Positions 1 to 7,872 of a DNA stretch of 35,157 nt are shown here, in pieces. A program made the translations under genes and the position numbers. Every line of letters begins with the position of its first letter. Position 1 is the first letter of the stretch. Below the pieces are notes generated by a model. It was not told the DNA's origin, made no database searches, and worked only from the letters and a program-made list of their open reading frames with translations. The stretch is from an uncultured Erysipelotrichaceae bacterium (GTDB lineage: Bacteria; Bacillota_I; Bacilli_A; RFN20; CAG-826). The stretch covers positions 1 through 35,157 of the forward strand of contig CADBIO010000007.1 of assembly GCA_902794835.1 (NCBI GenBank), given 5' to 3'.

Positions 1-2063
1 GTGTTGTAGGCGCCACTGACGACATAACCCGTGTTATTTTCGTCAGGAATACCATTTTCGTGGCTGACTGGGAAATAACATACGTTGGTGTCATAGGTAC
101 TATTCTCTTTTGCCGTCGAGGTGGCGGTGCCTGTGTTATAGCTGGAAATCGTCGCGTCAATCGTAGGATAGGTGACCGTATTGACGACGTGTTCGACAGT
201 GATCCTTGCTGCTCGAGAAGAGTTGGTTGTCGTCGACCAGGATGAGTTGTTATAACGAAGATAATAAGTGTTGCCATTATATGTGGCAGAGAAACGATTC
301 CCATTAACAGCGTAGTAGGCTTTTCCACTGGTATAGACGACAAGAGTATAAGAACTGTTATAGTAACCGATGTAAACCGTTTCGCCATCGCTGTTTGTGG
401 TGATATATGCCGGTATGGAAGGATCATATTTCCATTTTGTGGCTGTATTTCTGCTGTTGCCAACGGTAGGTGTGTAACTGTTGTTGTAATTAAAATAATG
501 GGAATTGTTGTCGTAGATGAGGTAATAATCGTTGTCTCCGTTAAAGAGAGTCCAACCATCGTCGTATTGCAGATAGTAACCACTAGATGTCGATAGCGTG
601 TGCGCGTTTTCGTCGTAAGTCCAGGTGGTGTTTCTGGAAGTTGAAACAGCCAATTCGCCACTACTAACGTTTAAATAAACGGTTGTTGATCCGTTATATT
701 TGGTAGAAAGATAACCATCCGCATCGATAGACCATTCATAAGGGTTCGAAGTCACGTCAGCTACGCTATAGTTATAGCCCCAATAACCAGTTGTTCTGCT
801 TACCGAAAGATAACGCCCACTGCCATTGCCGATGGTCAAATTAGGCGTTTTTGTTGGCCTTGTCGTGGTGATGGTTTTTTGAGTGTTGGAGATGATGGTG
901 TTCCTCCCGTACAAAGTCATATAGTCGTTGCTGTCCGTTCTCTTGGCAAAGGAATACGAAGCAGTAACAACACCATCGGAATTGGTTTGTTGGTTGTTTG
1001 CGTAATAAAAATTAATACTGCTGAAAGAGCGACGATCTGAATTGGTATCCGTAACTTCGTGGCTAACGACGTTGCCATTTTCATCAATTTCAATGGATTC
1101 GGCGGTTACCGCTTGAATCGGCTGAGTATTGTTCCAAATCGAACTTAAGTTGGAGAACATGAGGTTCATATCGATAGAACCACCGAAGCCAGATTCGGAA
1201 CCTTCGGATCCGCCGGAAACTTCAGAATTGGTTGGTTCAGAAGCTGAGACGGTGACCTCTTTGTTATAGACGTTGGAACGGAAATCCGGGTCACAATATC
1301 CAACACTCGTGTAATCAGAAATATTGTTGGTGTACCCACCGAAAGAAGATAAACCGCCTCCAGTTGGGACATTTAATTTCGAGGAACCAGAAATTCCCAC
1401 GTTTTCCATCATGCCGTTTACATAACCGGCGGCAATGCCAATTAATGTGCTTTTTTCTACATCCGTAACATCGGCGTTGTTAAAGAATACATTTTTGACG
1501 CTTGGCGCATCGCTGCTTGCATAATCTTTATTTTCTTCCCCAATGACTCCGAAAACGCCGACAATGTTCGCTCCGTTTAAAGAGCTGACGGCAGTAGGGT
1601 GTTTTTGAAGAGCGCTAAAATCATTGGTAACGGTAATGTTGGAAACGATGGAGGCGTGTGTTTGATTTTTGCCATGTTCAGTGTCGTAACCATTTAAATG
1701 GCCGATAAAAGGATGATCAATCGTTCCGATAGGTGGCAAAGTCCATCCAGACATATCTAAGTCGGTTTCGATGATGAAATAGGTTCCTTCTGGGAAATAA
1801 CCCATATATTGGAGCCAGGCTAGATTGTAGAAATGGAATGGTCTGTTAATGACGTACGGATCCTCTTTGGTTCCGGTTCCACGGGCAAAATACGCGCCAG
1901 CGGTGTGTCCATTAATATGTTGGTTGATTAATTCATTTTGGTTGGTGAACCAGGTAAAAGTAAAAGCAACGGAAGCGGCACCTGCCGAAATAATCGTTGC
2001 ACCGAGCATAGCGGCAGCGAGTCTTTTGAATAGTTTGTTGTTTTTGCGAAGCTCTTTGCCCAT
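1..2063 (-). CDS. Large SipW-type secreted surface protein, C-terminus missing
   Basis: An open frame runs from an ATG at 2063 off the left edge (687 complete codons). The N-terminus has basic residues, a hydrophobic stretch (about residues 13-35) and an aromatic FTWFT motif, the pattern of SipW-dependent signal peptides found in TasA-like matrix proteins. Residues about 55-130 (GTGTKEDPY, then LDMSG, PPIGT and PFIGHLNG) resemble the GLUG/beta-helix start seen in many Bacillota surface proteins. From about residue 405 to 620 the chain is rich in Tyr, Asn, Ser and Thr, with loosely repeated units such as YYLQYDDGW, YYLIYDNN and YYLRYNNSSW, which look beta-structured. No anchor is visible because the C-terminus is outside the window. 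It starts 1 nt after the stop of the upstream gene, so the two are probably translationally coupled. Role in biofilm or the cell surface is inferred. Confidence 0.82.
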   Translation of the reverse strand, partial: MGKELRKNNKLFKRLAAAMLGATIISAGAASVAFTFTWFTNQNELINQHINGHTAGAYFARGTGTKEDPYVINRPFHFYNLAWLQYMGYFPEGTYFIIETDLDMSGWTLPPIGTIDHPFIGHLNGYDTEHGKNQTHASIVSNITVTNDFSALQKHPTAVSSLNGANIVGVFGVIGEENKDYASSDAPSVKNVFFNNADVTDVEKSTLIGIAAGYVNGMMENVGISGSSKLNVPTGGGLSSFGGYTNNISDYTSVGYCDPDFRSNVYNKEVTVSASEPTNSEVSGGSEGSESGFGGSIDMNLMFSNLSSIWNNTQPIQAVTAESIEIDENGNVVSHEVTDTNSDRRSFSSINFYYANNQQTNSDGVVTASYSFAKRTDSNDYMTLYGRNTIISNTQKTITTTRPTKTPNLTIGNGSGRYLSVSRTTGYWGYNYSVADVTSNPYEWSIDADGYLSTKYNGSTTVYLNVSSGELAVSTSRNTTWTYDENAHTLSTSSGYYLQYDDGWTLFNGDNDYYLIYDNNSHYFNYNNSYTPTVGNSRNTATKWKYDPSIPAYITTNSDGETVYIGYYNSSYTLVVYTSGKAYYAVNGNRFSATYNGNTYYLRYNNSSWSTTTNSSRAARITVEHVVNTVTYPTIDATISSYNTGTATSTAKENSTYDTNVCYFPVSHENGIPDENNTGYVVSGAYN

Positions 2064-2064
2064 A

Positions 2065-2889
2065 TTATTCCACTACCACCACGCTGAAATCACAGGCGAA
2101 TTTAACCCCCTCTTCACTTTCGAAGATAGGGTTTCCAATGTTATATGAATAAATTGAGTCGATTGCCCGTAAGTTATAATCCATAACAATGTAGAAGCAT
2201 GTTTCTCCTCCGCTGGAGGCAATCGAATCGGCGAGAGATAATTCTTGAGTAAATGTTGGTGCGTCGGTGTGATCGTCAATCGAGACAAACGAATAGTCGG
2301 TTGTTGTGGATGGTTTGTTAATGGTGATGACGTCATAATTTTTCGTGCCTGTAACTTCGCCATTGTCATTAGTTACATCCACCGTAATCGACCCCTCTGA
2401 CGCTTCTGTGTAATAATTCATGGAAACGATCGAAGATAATGGAAATCCATCGCCAGGATTATTCCAATCGACGTCCGTCCAAGAATTTTTGTCGTGCAGA
2501 ATATTTTCTTTTGCCGCGGCCAAACATTTCATGGCATCAGAATCGGCGTTTAAAGTTACTTTGATAAGGATCTGATGCTCTTCTTTGCCCCAAGCACGGC
2601 TGTATTCACCAATCGCATAATTGGTGGTTGTCGGCGTTGCATTGAAATGATATTGCTTGGTGCCATCCTGAGCGGTATCAACCCTAAGAATATTGAAATA
2701 TTCGACGCCTTTAATGTTCGAATTCGCCATCGACACGATTCCATCATAAGAGGAAGAGACCTTGCGGTTTACCGTAAACCAAGCAAAAGTTGCCGTACCT
2801 GCTGTCGCAAGAATGGCAACAGAAAAAACAGAAGCCAAAACAGCCTGGAATTTAATCCTTTTCAGTCTTTTGGAATGAAAATCAGCCAT
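2065..2889 (-). CDS. SipW-type signal peptide secreted protein (TasA-like class)
   Basis: A 274-aa protein. The start at 2889 is preceded by a purine-rich AAAGGGAAG site. The frame stays open further upstream, but that part is the riboswitch and not protein. Residues about 10-37 form a basic n-region, a hydrophobic core and the motif TATFAWFT, typical of the SipW-type signal peptides carried by TasA/TapA and the wider class of SipW-dependent secreted proteins. The rest is a soluble, Thr/Ser/Asp-rich domain without further membrane segments, ending in a hydrophobic SVVVVE strand. The next gene begins 1 nt after the stop and has the same kind of signal, so both are probably exported by one W-type signal peptidase, which is not in this window. 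Control by cyclic di-GMP is expected from the leader. Fibre or matrix function is inferred from the signal class only. Confidence 0.82.
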   Translation of the reverse strand: MADFHSKRLKRIKFQAVLASVFSVAILATAGTATFAWFTVNRKVSSSYDGIVSMANSNIKGVEYFNILRVDTAQDGTKQYHFNATPTTTNYAIGEYSRAWGKEEHQILIKVTLNADSDAMKCLAAAKENILHDKNSWTDVDWNNPGDGFPLSSIVSMNYYTEASEGSITVDVTNDNGEVTGTKNYDVITINKPSTTTDYSFVSIDDHTDAPTFTQELSLADSIASSGGETCFYIVMDYNLRAIDSIYSYNIGNPIFESEEGVKFACDFSVVVVE

Positions 2890-2908
2890 GTCGCTTCCCT
2901 TTCTCTTT

Positions 2909-2987
2909 AGGTTGGCAACTGGCTGTCCACGAATGTTGGATCCTATAGCTTTGCGTCGCCGGATTCCTCCGGGTTTGCTATTGTCGT
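2909..2987 (-). promoter_or_regulatory. Cyclic di-GMP-I (GEMM) riboswitch
   Basis: Read on the minus strand, the 5' leader of the SipW-type operon contains the conserved GEMM-I blocks in order: GCAAACC, a CCGGA/TCCGG hairpin closed by a GGAA (GNRA) tetraloop, then GACGCAAAGC, a second imperfect arm (TCCA...TGGA) and a closing AGCCAGTTGCC strand. The predicted transcription start from the upstream promoter (about 2985) falls just before the aptamer. No terminator hairpin with a T-run follows. The ribosome site lies about 12 nt after the closing strand, so control of translation or mRNA stability is more likely than attenuation. Identification rests on motif recognition, not on a covariance search. 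Confidence 0.88.
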
Positions 2988-2991
2988 TAAT

Positions 2992-3020
2992 ATAATATCT
3001 AACCTCTCGCGTGCGTGCAA
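2992..3020 (-). promoter_or_regulatory. Promoter of the SipW-type operon
   Basis: On the minus strand, a TTGCAC box (3015-3020) and a TATTAT box (2992-2997) are separated by 17 nt. This places transcription start near 2985, at the 5' edge of the riboswitch. The -10 box is good and the -35 box is moderate. Confidence 0.6.
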
Positions 3021-3054
3021 ACAAAAAATAATTTAATTGATACGATAAAGTCAT

Positions 3055-3822
3055 TTGAAAACCCCTCCAAACGTGGCCAATAACCTACACATGTAAAGAA
3101 AATTAGGGTTTTTGAAGGCCGATAAAATCGATATTTTTCCTACTTTCGAAAAACTTTTAGCAAACAAGCAAATTGGAAGATTGACTGATTTTTAAGACTT
3201 AAGAATTCTTTGCCACCTTTATAGATTGAAAATATTAAAACCAAAGGATAGAGACGAGTTTGTCAAAGAGTATGTTGCCCTTCGAAAAGATAAGTTAGAG
3301 CTAGAGCGTGCCAAAAAAAGGGGGGCAAAACGTTTTCGTTCAATAAGACCTTAAGATGTGAACAAGGGAAAAGTTTTAAAACAAGCGGTCAATAGAAAAA
3401 TATTCATAGATCAACTACAAAACCAAAATCACCCAAGATTCAAGAATGAGCAATCCACTCAGTCAACAAAACGACAACGTTAATAAAAATGTAAAGAAAA
3501 CTAATTCAAATATAGTCAAATAATTTCAGAAAGGGAAATTACGTTTTTGTAGGATCTGGATGTGCTGATAAGCGGAATCTTTTTGCGACGGTCTTATAGC
3601 TAATAAAGACGAACAAAAATTGATCTGCTAAAAGATCAGGTTTAAAAACAAAAGAAAATTGAATTAATTAAGAATCACATTGTGATTTAGACAATGTTTA
3701 AATACCTATTAGCCTAATTATTAGGTAACAAAAACTACGATAAAAGCGATTTTCATTCGATAAAAACTCTATTAGCAATATATAATTTAGAGTGCTAAAA
3801 ATTAGTGTTTTTATAATAAATA
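3055..3822. other. AT-rich intergenic region with inverted repeats, no convincing gene
   Basis: No full gene is visible. Three perfect inverted repeats occur close together: TGATCT/AGATCA (3621-3638), AATCACA-T-TGTGATT (3673-3687) and TACCTA/TAGGTA (3703-3727). They could be operators or RNA hairpins, and none is followed by a clear T-run. The low GC compared with both flanks and the protein-like fragment at 3226-3354 suggest a decayed or horizontally acquired stretch. Confidence 0.5.
3226..3354 (+). pseudogene. Possible small ORF or gene remnant
   Basis: An open frame of 42 codons (TTG to TAA) encodes a charged, helix-prone peptide that includes RDEFVKEYVALRKDKLEL and a basic tail ending FRSIRP. 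The frame is open upstream only to about 3196 and has no ATG or clear ribosome site. The composition looks protein-like rather than random, so it may be the C-terminal relic of a lost gene. The family is not recognised and confidence is low. Confidence 0.2.
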
Positions 3823-3860
3823 TTGTAAGTAAAGTAAAAAGCGTTACAATAGCGTTACAA
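3823..3860 (+). promoter_or_regulatory. relB-like promoter with direct-repeat operator
   Basis: TTGTAA (3823-3828) and TACAAT (3845-3850) are 16 nt apart. The 10-mer AGCGTTACAA occurs twice at an 11-bp period (3840-3849 and 3851-3860) and overlaps the -10 box. Repeats placed this way on a -10 box fit autorepression by the ribbon-helix-helix antitoxin encoded 26 nt downstream. A GAGG ribosome site is at 3871-3874. Confidence 0.6.
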
Positions 3861-3885
3861 ATGTATTTTTGAGGTTTTAAAAATT

Positions 3886-4161
3886 ATGCCGAAGACAACT
3901 TTAAATTTAAGGGTTGATAAGGCCTTGAAGAAGGATGCAGAAAAAGTCTTAAATCAACTTGGTCTAACTATGTCCTCTGCTATCAATCTTTATTTAAAAA
4001 TGATCGTTCATGAGAAGGGTATCCCTTTTGATTTGAAACTAGGCAAACCTGAACCTCAAAAGAAAACAACAAAACCAAAAACCGATGATTTTGATGATGA
4101 ATTGGATTCTCTAGATTTTGATTCATCCGACTCTATTAAGAAGGCGATTCAAAAATTATAA
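3886..4161 (+). CDS. RelB/DinJ-family antitoxin
   Basis: A 91-aa protein. The first 50 residues (KTTLNLRVDKALKKDAEKVL, then GLTMSSAINLYL and KGIPFDLK) match the ribbon-helix-helix DNA-binding and dimerisation region of RelB/DinJ antitoxins. The remaining 40 residues are acidic and probably disordered, with a short C-terminal helix (SIKKAIQKL), as expected of the part that wraps a toxin. Family members usually precede a RelE/YafQ ribonuclease toxin. Here the next gene, 15 nt downstream, is instead a macrodomain hydrolase, and no RelE-like frame is present on either side. The tandem AGCGTTACAA repeats on its promoter suggest autoregulation. The family call is firm and the partner is uncertain. 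Confidence 0.85.
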   Translation: MPKTTLNLRVDKALKKDAEKVLNQLGLTMSSAINLYLKMIVHEKGIPFDLKLGKPEPQKKTTKPKTDDFDDELDSLDFDSSDSIKKAIQKL

Positions 4162-4176
4162 AACAGTCAATTTATT

Positions 4177-4965
4177 ATGAAGAACGAACCGCTTGAACAA
4201 TTGATCTCCCTTCTGCTAGAAGAGATGCCAAATTATCAAAATTATGTTTATCGCTTCGGATCTGATGAACGTGGTAGAGCAAAATTGGCACGCTCTTTAA
4301 TGAATTTAAGGACGCCTAAAAAAGCATCGGATGCCTTATTAAAAACCCAGGATTATTATCTTCAAAACGAGATGAAAAAGATGGGTTTGGTTGACTGGTA
4401 TTCTTTACCTGTTTCTGATTATGAAAAAATCGCCCTTTGGAGGGGCAATATCATACGTTTATCTGCAGATGCTATCGTAAACTGTGGCAATCAGGATATG
4501 CTTGGGTGTTTTGTTCCTAATCACAATTGTTTAGATAATTGGATTCATTCTTATGCTGGCGTTCAACTTCGCTTCGACTGTGATATTGAGATGAAGAAAA
4601 GAGGCCGTAAATTCAATGTTTCGGATGTTTTTATGACCTCTGGATATAATTTGCCGTCCAAGTATGTTTTACACGTCTTAGGACCGACTGTTAGGGGGCG
4701 CACCTCTTTTTTCGAAGATGAGCAATTGAAGAAGTGCTATTTCAATTGTCTAGAACTCGCTAGGCTAAACGGGTTCAAATCCCTAGTTTTTCCTTGTATT
4801 TCCACAGGCGAGCAGGGATTTCCTAAAGCAAAGGGGGCGAAAATCGCAACAGAGACGGTCAAAGAATACTTGATGTTGCACCCGGATGCTCCAGCGGTCG
4901 TCTTTGACGTATATACCGACATAGACGAAACGCTTTACAAAAAGCTGTTATACGAAAATCTCTAG
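4177..4965 (+). CDS. Zinc-type macrodomain protein-ADP-ribose hydrolase
   Basis: A 262-aa protein with a helical N-terminal extension of about 90 residues, then a macrodomain. The block around residues 97-136 contains DAIVNCGN, followed by GCFVPNHNCLDNWIH and AGVQLR. C111, H116 and C118 match the Cys-His-Cys zinc site of the SirTM-associated (Zn-Macro) class, which removes ADP-ribose from proteins. The second ligand loop, CISTGEQGFP, is at residues 207-216. In the usual NAAN motif the Ala pair is replaced (NCGN). In other Bacillota this class sits with a SirTM sirtuin and lipoate genes, but none are here. Instead it follows a RelB-like gene at 15 nt with no obvious ribosome site of its own. 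A role in reversing a toxin-type ADP-ribosylation is speculation. The enzyme class is well supported. Confidence 0.88.
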   Translation: MKNEPLEQLISLLLEEMPNYQNYVYRFGSDERGRAKLARSLMNLRTPKKASDALLKTQDYYLQNEMKKMGLVDWYSLPVSDYEKIALWRGNIIRLSADAIVNCGNQDMLGCFVPNHNCLDNWIHSYAGVQLRFDCDIEMKKRGRKFNVSDVFMTSGYNLPSKYVLHVLGPTVRGRTSFFEDEQLKKCYFNCLELARLNGFKSLVFPCISTGEQGFPKAKGAKIATETVKEYLMLHPDAPAVVFDVYTDIDETLYKKLLYENL

Positions 4966-5027
4966 TTTGAACGTTAAATTCCCCGCCTTTGAGTCAAATC
5001 TTCAAATTTAAGGGGTTTTTGAGGCAT

Positions 5028-5059
5028 AAAAAAAGGACGCTTCCCAAAGGAAACGTCCT
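5028..5059 (-). terminator. Terminator of ppdK
   Basis: On the minus strand, AGGACGTTTCC and GGAAGCGTCCT form an 11-bp stem with a TTTG loop and one G-T pair, followed by seven T. On the plus strand the same stem is followed by a looser T-rich run (CGTTTTGTTT), so it may also stop the macrodomain transcript. Confidence 0.9.
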
Positions 5060-5075
5060 CGTTTTGTTTCAAACC

Positions 5076-7724
5076 TTATTTCGAATGCTTGAGTGCGGCT
5101 TGAGCAGCAGCAAGTCTAGCAAGTGGAATACGGAATGGAGAGCAAGAGACGTAGTCGAGACCGACAGCATCGTAGAATTCGATGGATCTTGGGTCACCGC
5201 CGGTTTCACCGCAGACGCCGATTAAGAGGTCTTTGTTAGCGGCGCGGCCACGTTCGACAGCAATCTTAACGAGTTCACCGACACCTTCGACGTCAATGGT
5301 CTGGAATGGGTCGAATTCGTAGATCTTGTGGTCGTAGTAATATGGCAAGAATTGGCCAGAATCGTCACGGGAGAAGCCCATGGTTAACTGGGTCAAGTCG
5401 TTGGTGCCGAAGGAGAAGAATTCTGCTTCTTTGGCAAGATCCCCGGCACGGAGTGCGCCACGTGGGATTTCAATCATCGTACCGACATGATAGACAAGCT
5501 TTTCGCCTTCGGCGGCAAGCTCTTTTTCAGCGGCATCGACGACGACTTTCTTCGCCCATCTATATTCTTTGACTTCGCCAGCAAGAGGAATCATGATTTC
5601 TGGCTCGATAGCATGGCCAAGTTCCTTAGAAGCCTTAACGGCAGCTTGGATGATGGCTTTGGCGAGCATCGCATAGATTTCTGGATAAGCGACGCAAAGT
5701 CTGACACCACGGAAGCCCATCATTGGGTTGGCTTGGTGAAGTTGGTTGATTCTGTCTTTGACCTTTTGTTCGGAAACTTTGAGAGCGGAAGCCAAAGCTT
5801 TGATGTTCTCTTCATCGCCGATTTCAGGTAAGAATTCATGAAGTGGCGGGTCAAGTAAACGGATATTAACCATGGAGTCTGGGTTGGCCATGTACATCGC
5901 ATAGAAGTCGCCCATCAAGAATGGTCTGATCTTTTCCAAAGCCGCTTCGCGTTGCTCGGTGGTATCGGAAAGAATCATGGCTCTCATGTTGAGAATTCTT
6001 TCTGGTGCGAAGAACATACGTTCTGTACGGCAGAGACCGATGCCCTCAGCGCCGAATTTTTGGCCGTTGTAAGCATCTTCTGGGGTATTGGCGTTGACAC
6101 GGACTTTGAGTCTTCTGTATTTGTCAGCCCAATCCATCATGCGGCCAAAATTACCGCCAAGGTCGGCTGGTTGCATTTCGATAGAACCTTCGAAAACGTC
6201 GCCAGTGGAGCCGTTGACGGACCAAACATCGCCTTCGCCATAAACCTTACCATGAATGGTAACGGTCTTTTCTTCTTCGTTAACGATGAGATCGGAGCAG
6301 CCAGCGACACAGCATTTGCCCATAGAACGAGCAACGACAGCGGCGTGAGAAGTCATGCCACCACGAGCGGTGACGATAGCTTCGGCGTTGACCATGCCGA
6401 TGATGTCTTCTGGCGAGGTTTCAGAACGGACCATAACGACTGGACGACCGGCATCGTGTTCAGCTTTTGCTTCTTCAGCGGTGAAAACGAGGTGACCAGT
6501 GCCAGCGCCTGGGGACGCAGGAAGACCAGAAACAATAGGAGTGTGCTTCTTTAAATCATTTGGGTTAAAGGTTGGGTGAAGGAGGTCGTTAAGTTGCATT
6601 GGATCAACGCGCAAAACGGCAGTCTTTTCATCAATTAAGCCTTCATCAACTAAGTCGCAAGCGATCTTCAAAGCGGCAGCGGCAGTTCTCTTACCATTAC
6701 GGGTTTGTAAGAAGTAGAGGGTGCCTTTTTCGACGGTATATTCCATATCTTGCATATCTTTGAAATATGTTTCCATACGGACGATCGTCTCTTCGAATTG
6801 CTTATAGACGTCTGGCATATTTTCGGCCAACCAGTCGATCTTAACTGGGGTGCGAACACCAGCAACGACGTCTTCGCCTTGAGCGTTAAGCAAGAATTCG
6901 GCATAGACTTTCTTTTCACCAGTGGATGGGTTACGGGAGAAAGCGACACCAGTGCCGGAATCGTTGCCCATATTGCCGAAGACCATGGATTGGACGTTAA
7001 CGGCAGTGCCCCATTCATATGGGATACCGTGCATTTGACGATAAACGTTTGCACGTGGGTTATCCCAGCTGCGGAAGACGGCTGCGATAGCTTCTTTTAA
7101 TTGCTCATATGGATCGGTTGGGAAATCCTCACCGAAGACCCCTTTGTAATATTTCTTGTACTCTTTGACGAGGTCTTTAAGTTGCTCGGTCGTAACTTCG
7201 GTATCGAGTTTGTAACCGTTTGCAGCTTTCAAATCATCGAGCATCTTGTCCATCGCGGTTCTTGGATGGCCTTTTGCGATGTTGGTATACATCAAGATGA
7301 AACGACGATAGCTATCCCAAGCAAAACGTTCATTGTTTGCTTGCTTAGCGAGTTCGACGACAACTTCATCATTTAAACCAAGGTTTAAGATGGTGTCCAT
7401 CATGCCTGGCATGGATTCACGAGCGCCAGAACGGACAGAAACGAGTAATGGCATGACGTTATCGCCGCCACCAAATTTTTTGCCCGAGTTTTTCTCGATG
7501 TCGTGGATGTGGGCCACGACGTCATCCCACACATAGCCTGGAATTTGCTTTCCAGATTCATAGTAGAGGGTGCAAGCTTCGGTTGTAACGGTGAAACCCT
7601 GAGGGATGTTGATTCCCGCGGCAGTCATCTCGGCAAGTCCAAAGCCCTTTCCTCCAAGAATCGGCTTGCCAAGTTTTTCTTGGTGAGCTTCCTTGAAGGA
7701 GTAAACGTATTTCTTTTGTGCCAT
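5076..7724 (-). CDS. ppdK: Pyruvate, phosphate dikinase
   Basis: An 882-aa protein of the normal length for the family, which interconverts pyruvate + ATP + Pi and phosphoenolpyruvate + AMP + PPi. The N-terminal ATP-grasp domain starts with KPILGGKGFGLAEMT. The phosphohistidine domain contains GGMTSHAAVVARSMGKCC (near residue 455, His as phosphocarrier). The C-terminal PEP/pyruvate barrel holds GFSRDDSGQFLPYY and GVCGETGGDP (catalytic Cys near residue 835) and ends at SPFRIPLARLA. The start is fixed by an AGGAGG site 7 nt upstream. It is transcribed alone, with its own promoter and terminator. In fermentative anaerobes this enzyme often serves PPi-linked glycolysis; that role is inferred here. 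No regulatory-protein gene for it is nearby. Confidence 0.97.
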   Translation of the reverse strand: MAQKKYVYSFKEAHQEKLGKPILGGKGFGLAEMTAAGINIPQGFTVTTEACTLYYESGKQIPGYVWDDVVAHIHDIEKNSGKKFGGGDNVMPLLVSVRSGARESMPGMMDTILNLGLNDEVVVELAKQANNERFAWDSYRRFILMYTNIAKGHPRTAMDKMLDDLKAANGYKLDTEVTTEQLKDLVKEYKKYYKGVFGEDFPTDPYEQLKEAIAAVFRSWDNPRANVYRQMHGIPYEWGTAVNVQSMVFGNMGNDSGTGVAFSRNPSTGEKKVYAEFLLNAQGEDVVAGVRTPVKIDWLAENMPDVYKQFEETIVRMETYFKDMQDMEYTVEKGTLYFLQTRNGKRTAAAALKIACDLVDEGLIDEKTAVLRVDPMQLNDLLHPTFNPNDLKKHTPIVSGLPASPGAGTGHLVFTAEEAKAEHDAGRPVVMVRSETSPEDIIGMVNAEAIVTARGGMTSHAAVVARSMGKCCVAGCSDLIVNEEEKTVTIHGKVYGEGDVWSVNGSTGDVFEGSIEMQPADLGGNFGRMMDWADKYRRLKVRVNANTPEDAYNGQKFGAEGIGLCRTERMFFAPERILNMRAMILSDTTEQREAALEKIRPFLMGDFYAMYMANPDSMVNIRLLDPPLHEFLPEIGDEENIKALASALKVSEQKVKDRINQLHQANPMMGFRGVRLCVAYPEIYAMLAKAIIQAAVKASKELGHAIEPEIMIPLAGEVKEYRWAKKVVVDAAEKELAAEGEKLVYHVGTMIEIPRGALRAGDLAKEAEFFSFGTNDLTQLTMGFSRDDSGQFLPYYYDHKIYEFDPFQTIDVEGVGELVKIAVERGRAANKDLLIGVCGETGGDPRSIEFYDAVGLDYVSCSPFRIPLARLAAAQAALKHSK

Positions 7725-7747
7725 GTTGTCCTCCTATGACAATCTTT

Positions 7748-7811
7748 GAGGGCTCAATAAAATTGAGTCCCTGACGTTTAAAACTATAGCACGCGAAACT
7801 TCTTCAATGAA
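7748..7811 (-). promoter_or_regulatory. ppdK promoter and 5' leader hairpin
   Basis: On the minus strand, a TATAGT box (7783-7788) lies 17 nt from a weak TTCATT box (7806-7811). The transcribed leader then forms a hairpin, GGGACTCAAT/ATTGAGCCC with one bulged A (7750-7771), without a T-run, before the AGGAGG site. It is probably a stabilising or regulatory leader hairpin. The -35 box is poor, so the promoter call is tentative. Confidence 0.4.
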
Positions 7812-7872
7812 GAAGAATGATACAAAAAATTTGAAAGGTGTATCATAGTACCGATGAAGAGGAGATTTCTTT

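Noticed and set aside
2890-3054. In-frame 55-codon N-terminal extension of the SipW-type gene
   Set aside because: It translates the c-di-GMP riboswitch and promoter. The SD-preceded ATG at 2889 starts a proper signal peptide.
5952-6554. 200-codon open frame on the plus strand inside ppdK
   Set aside because: It is antisense to a highly conserved enzyme, with no ribosome site and no recognisable motif; codon-bias shadow.
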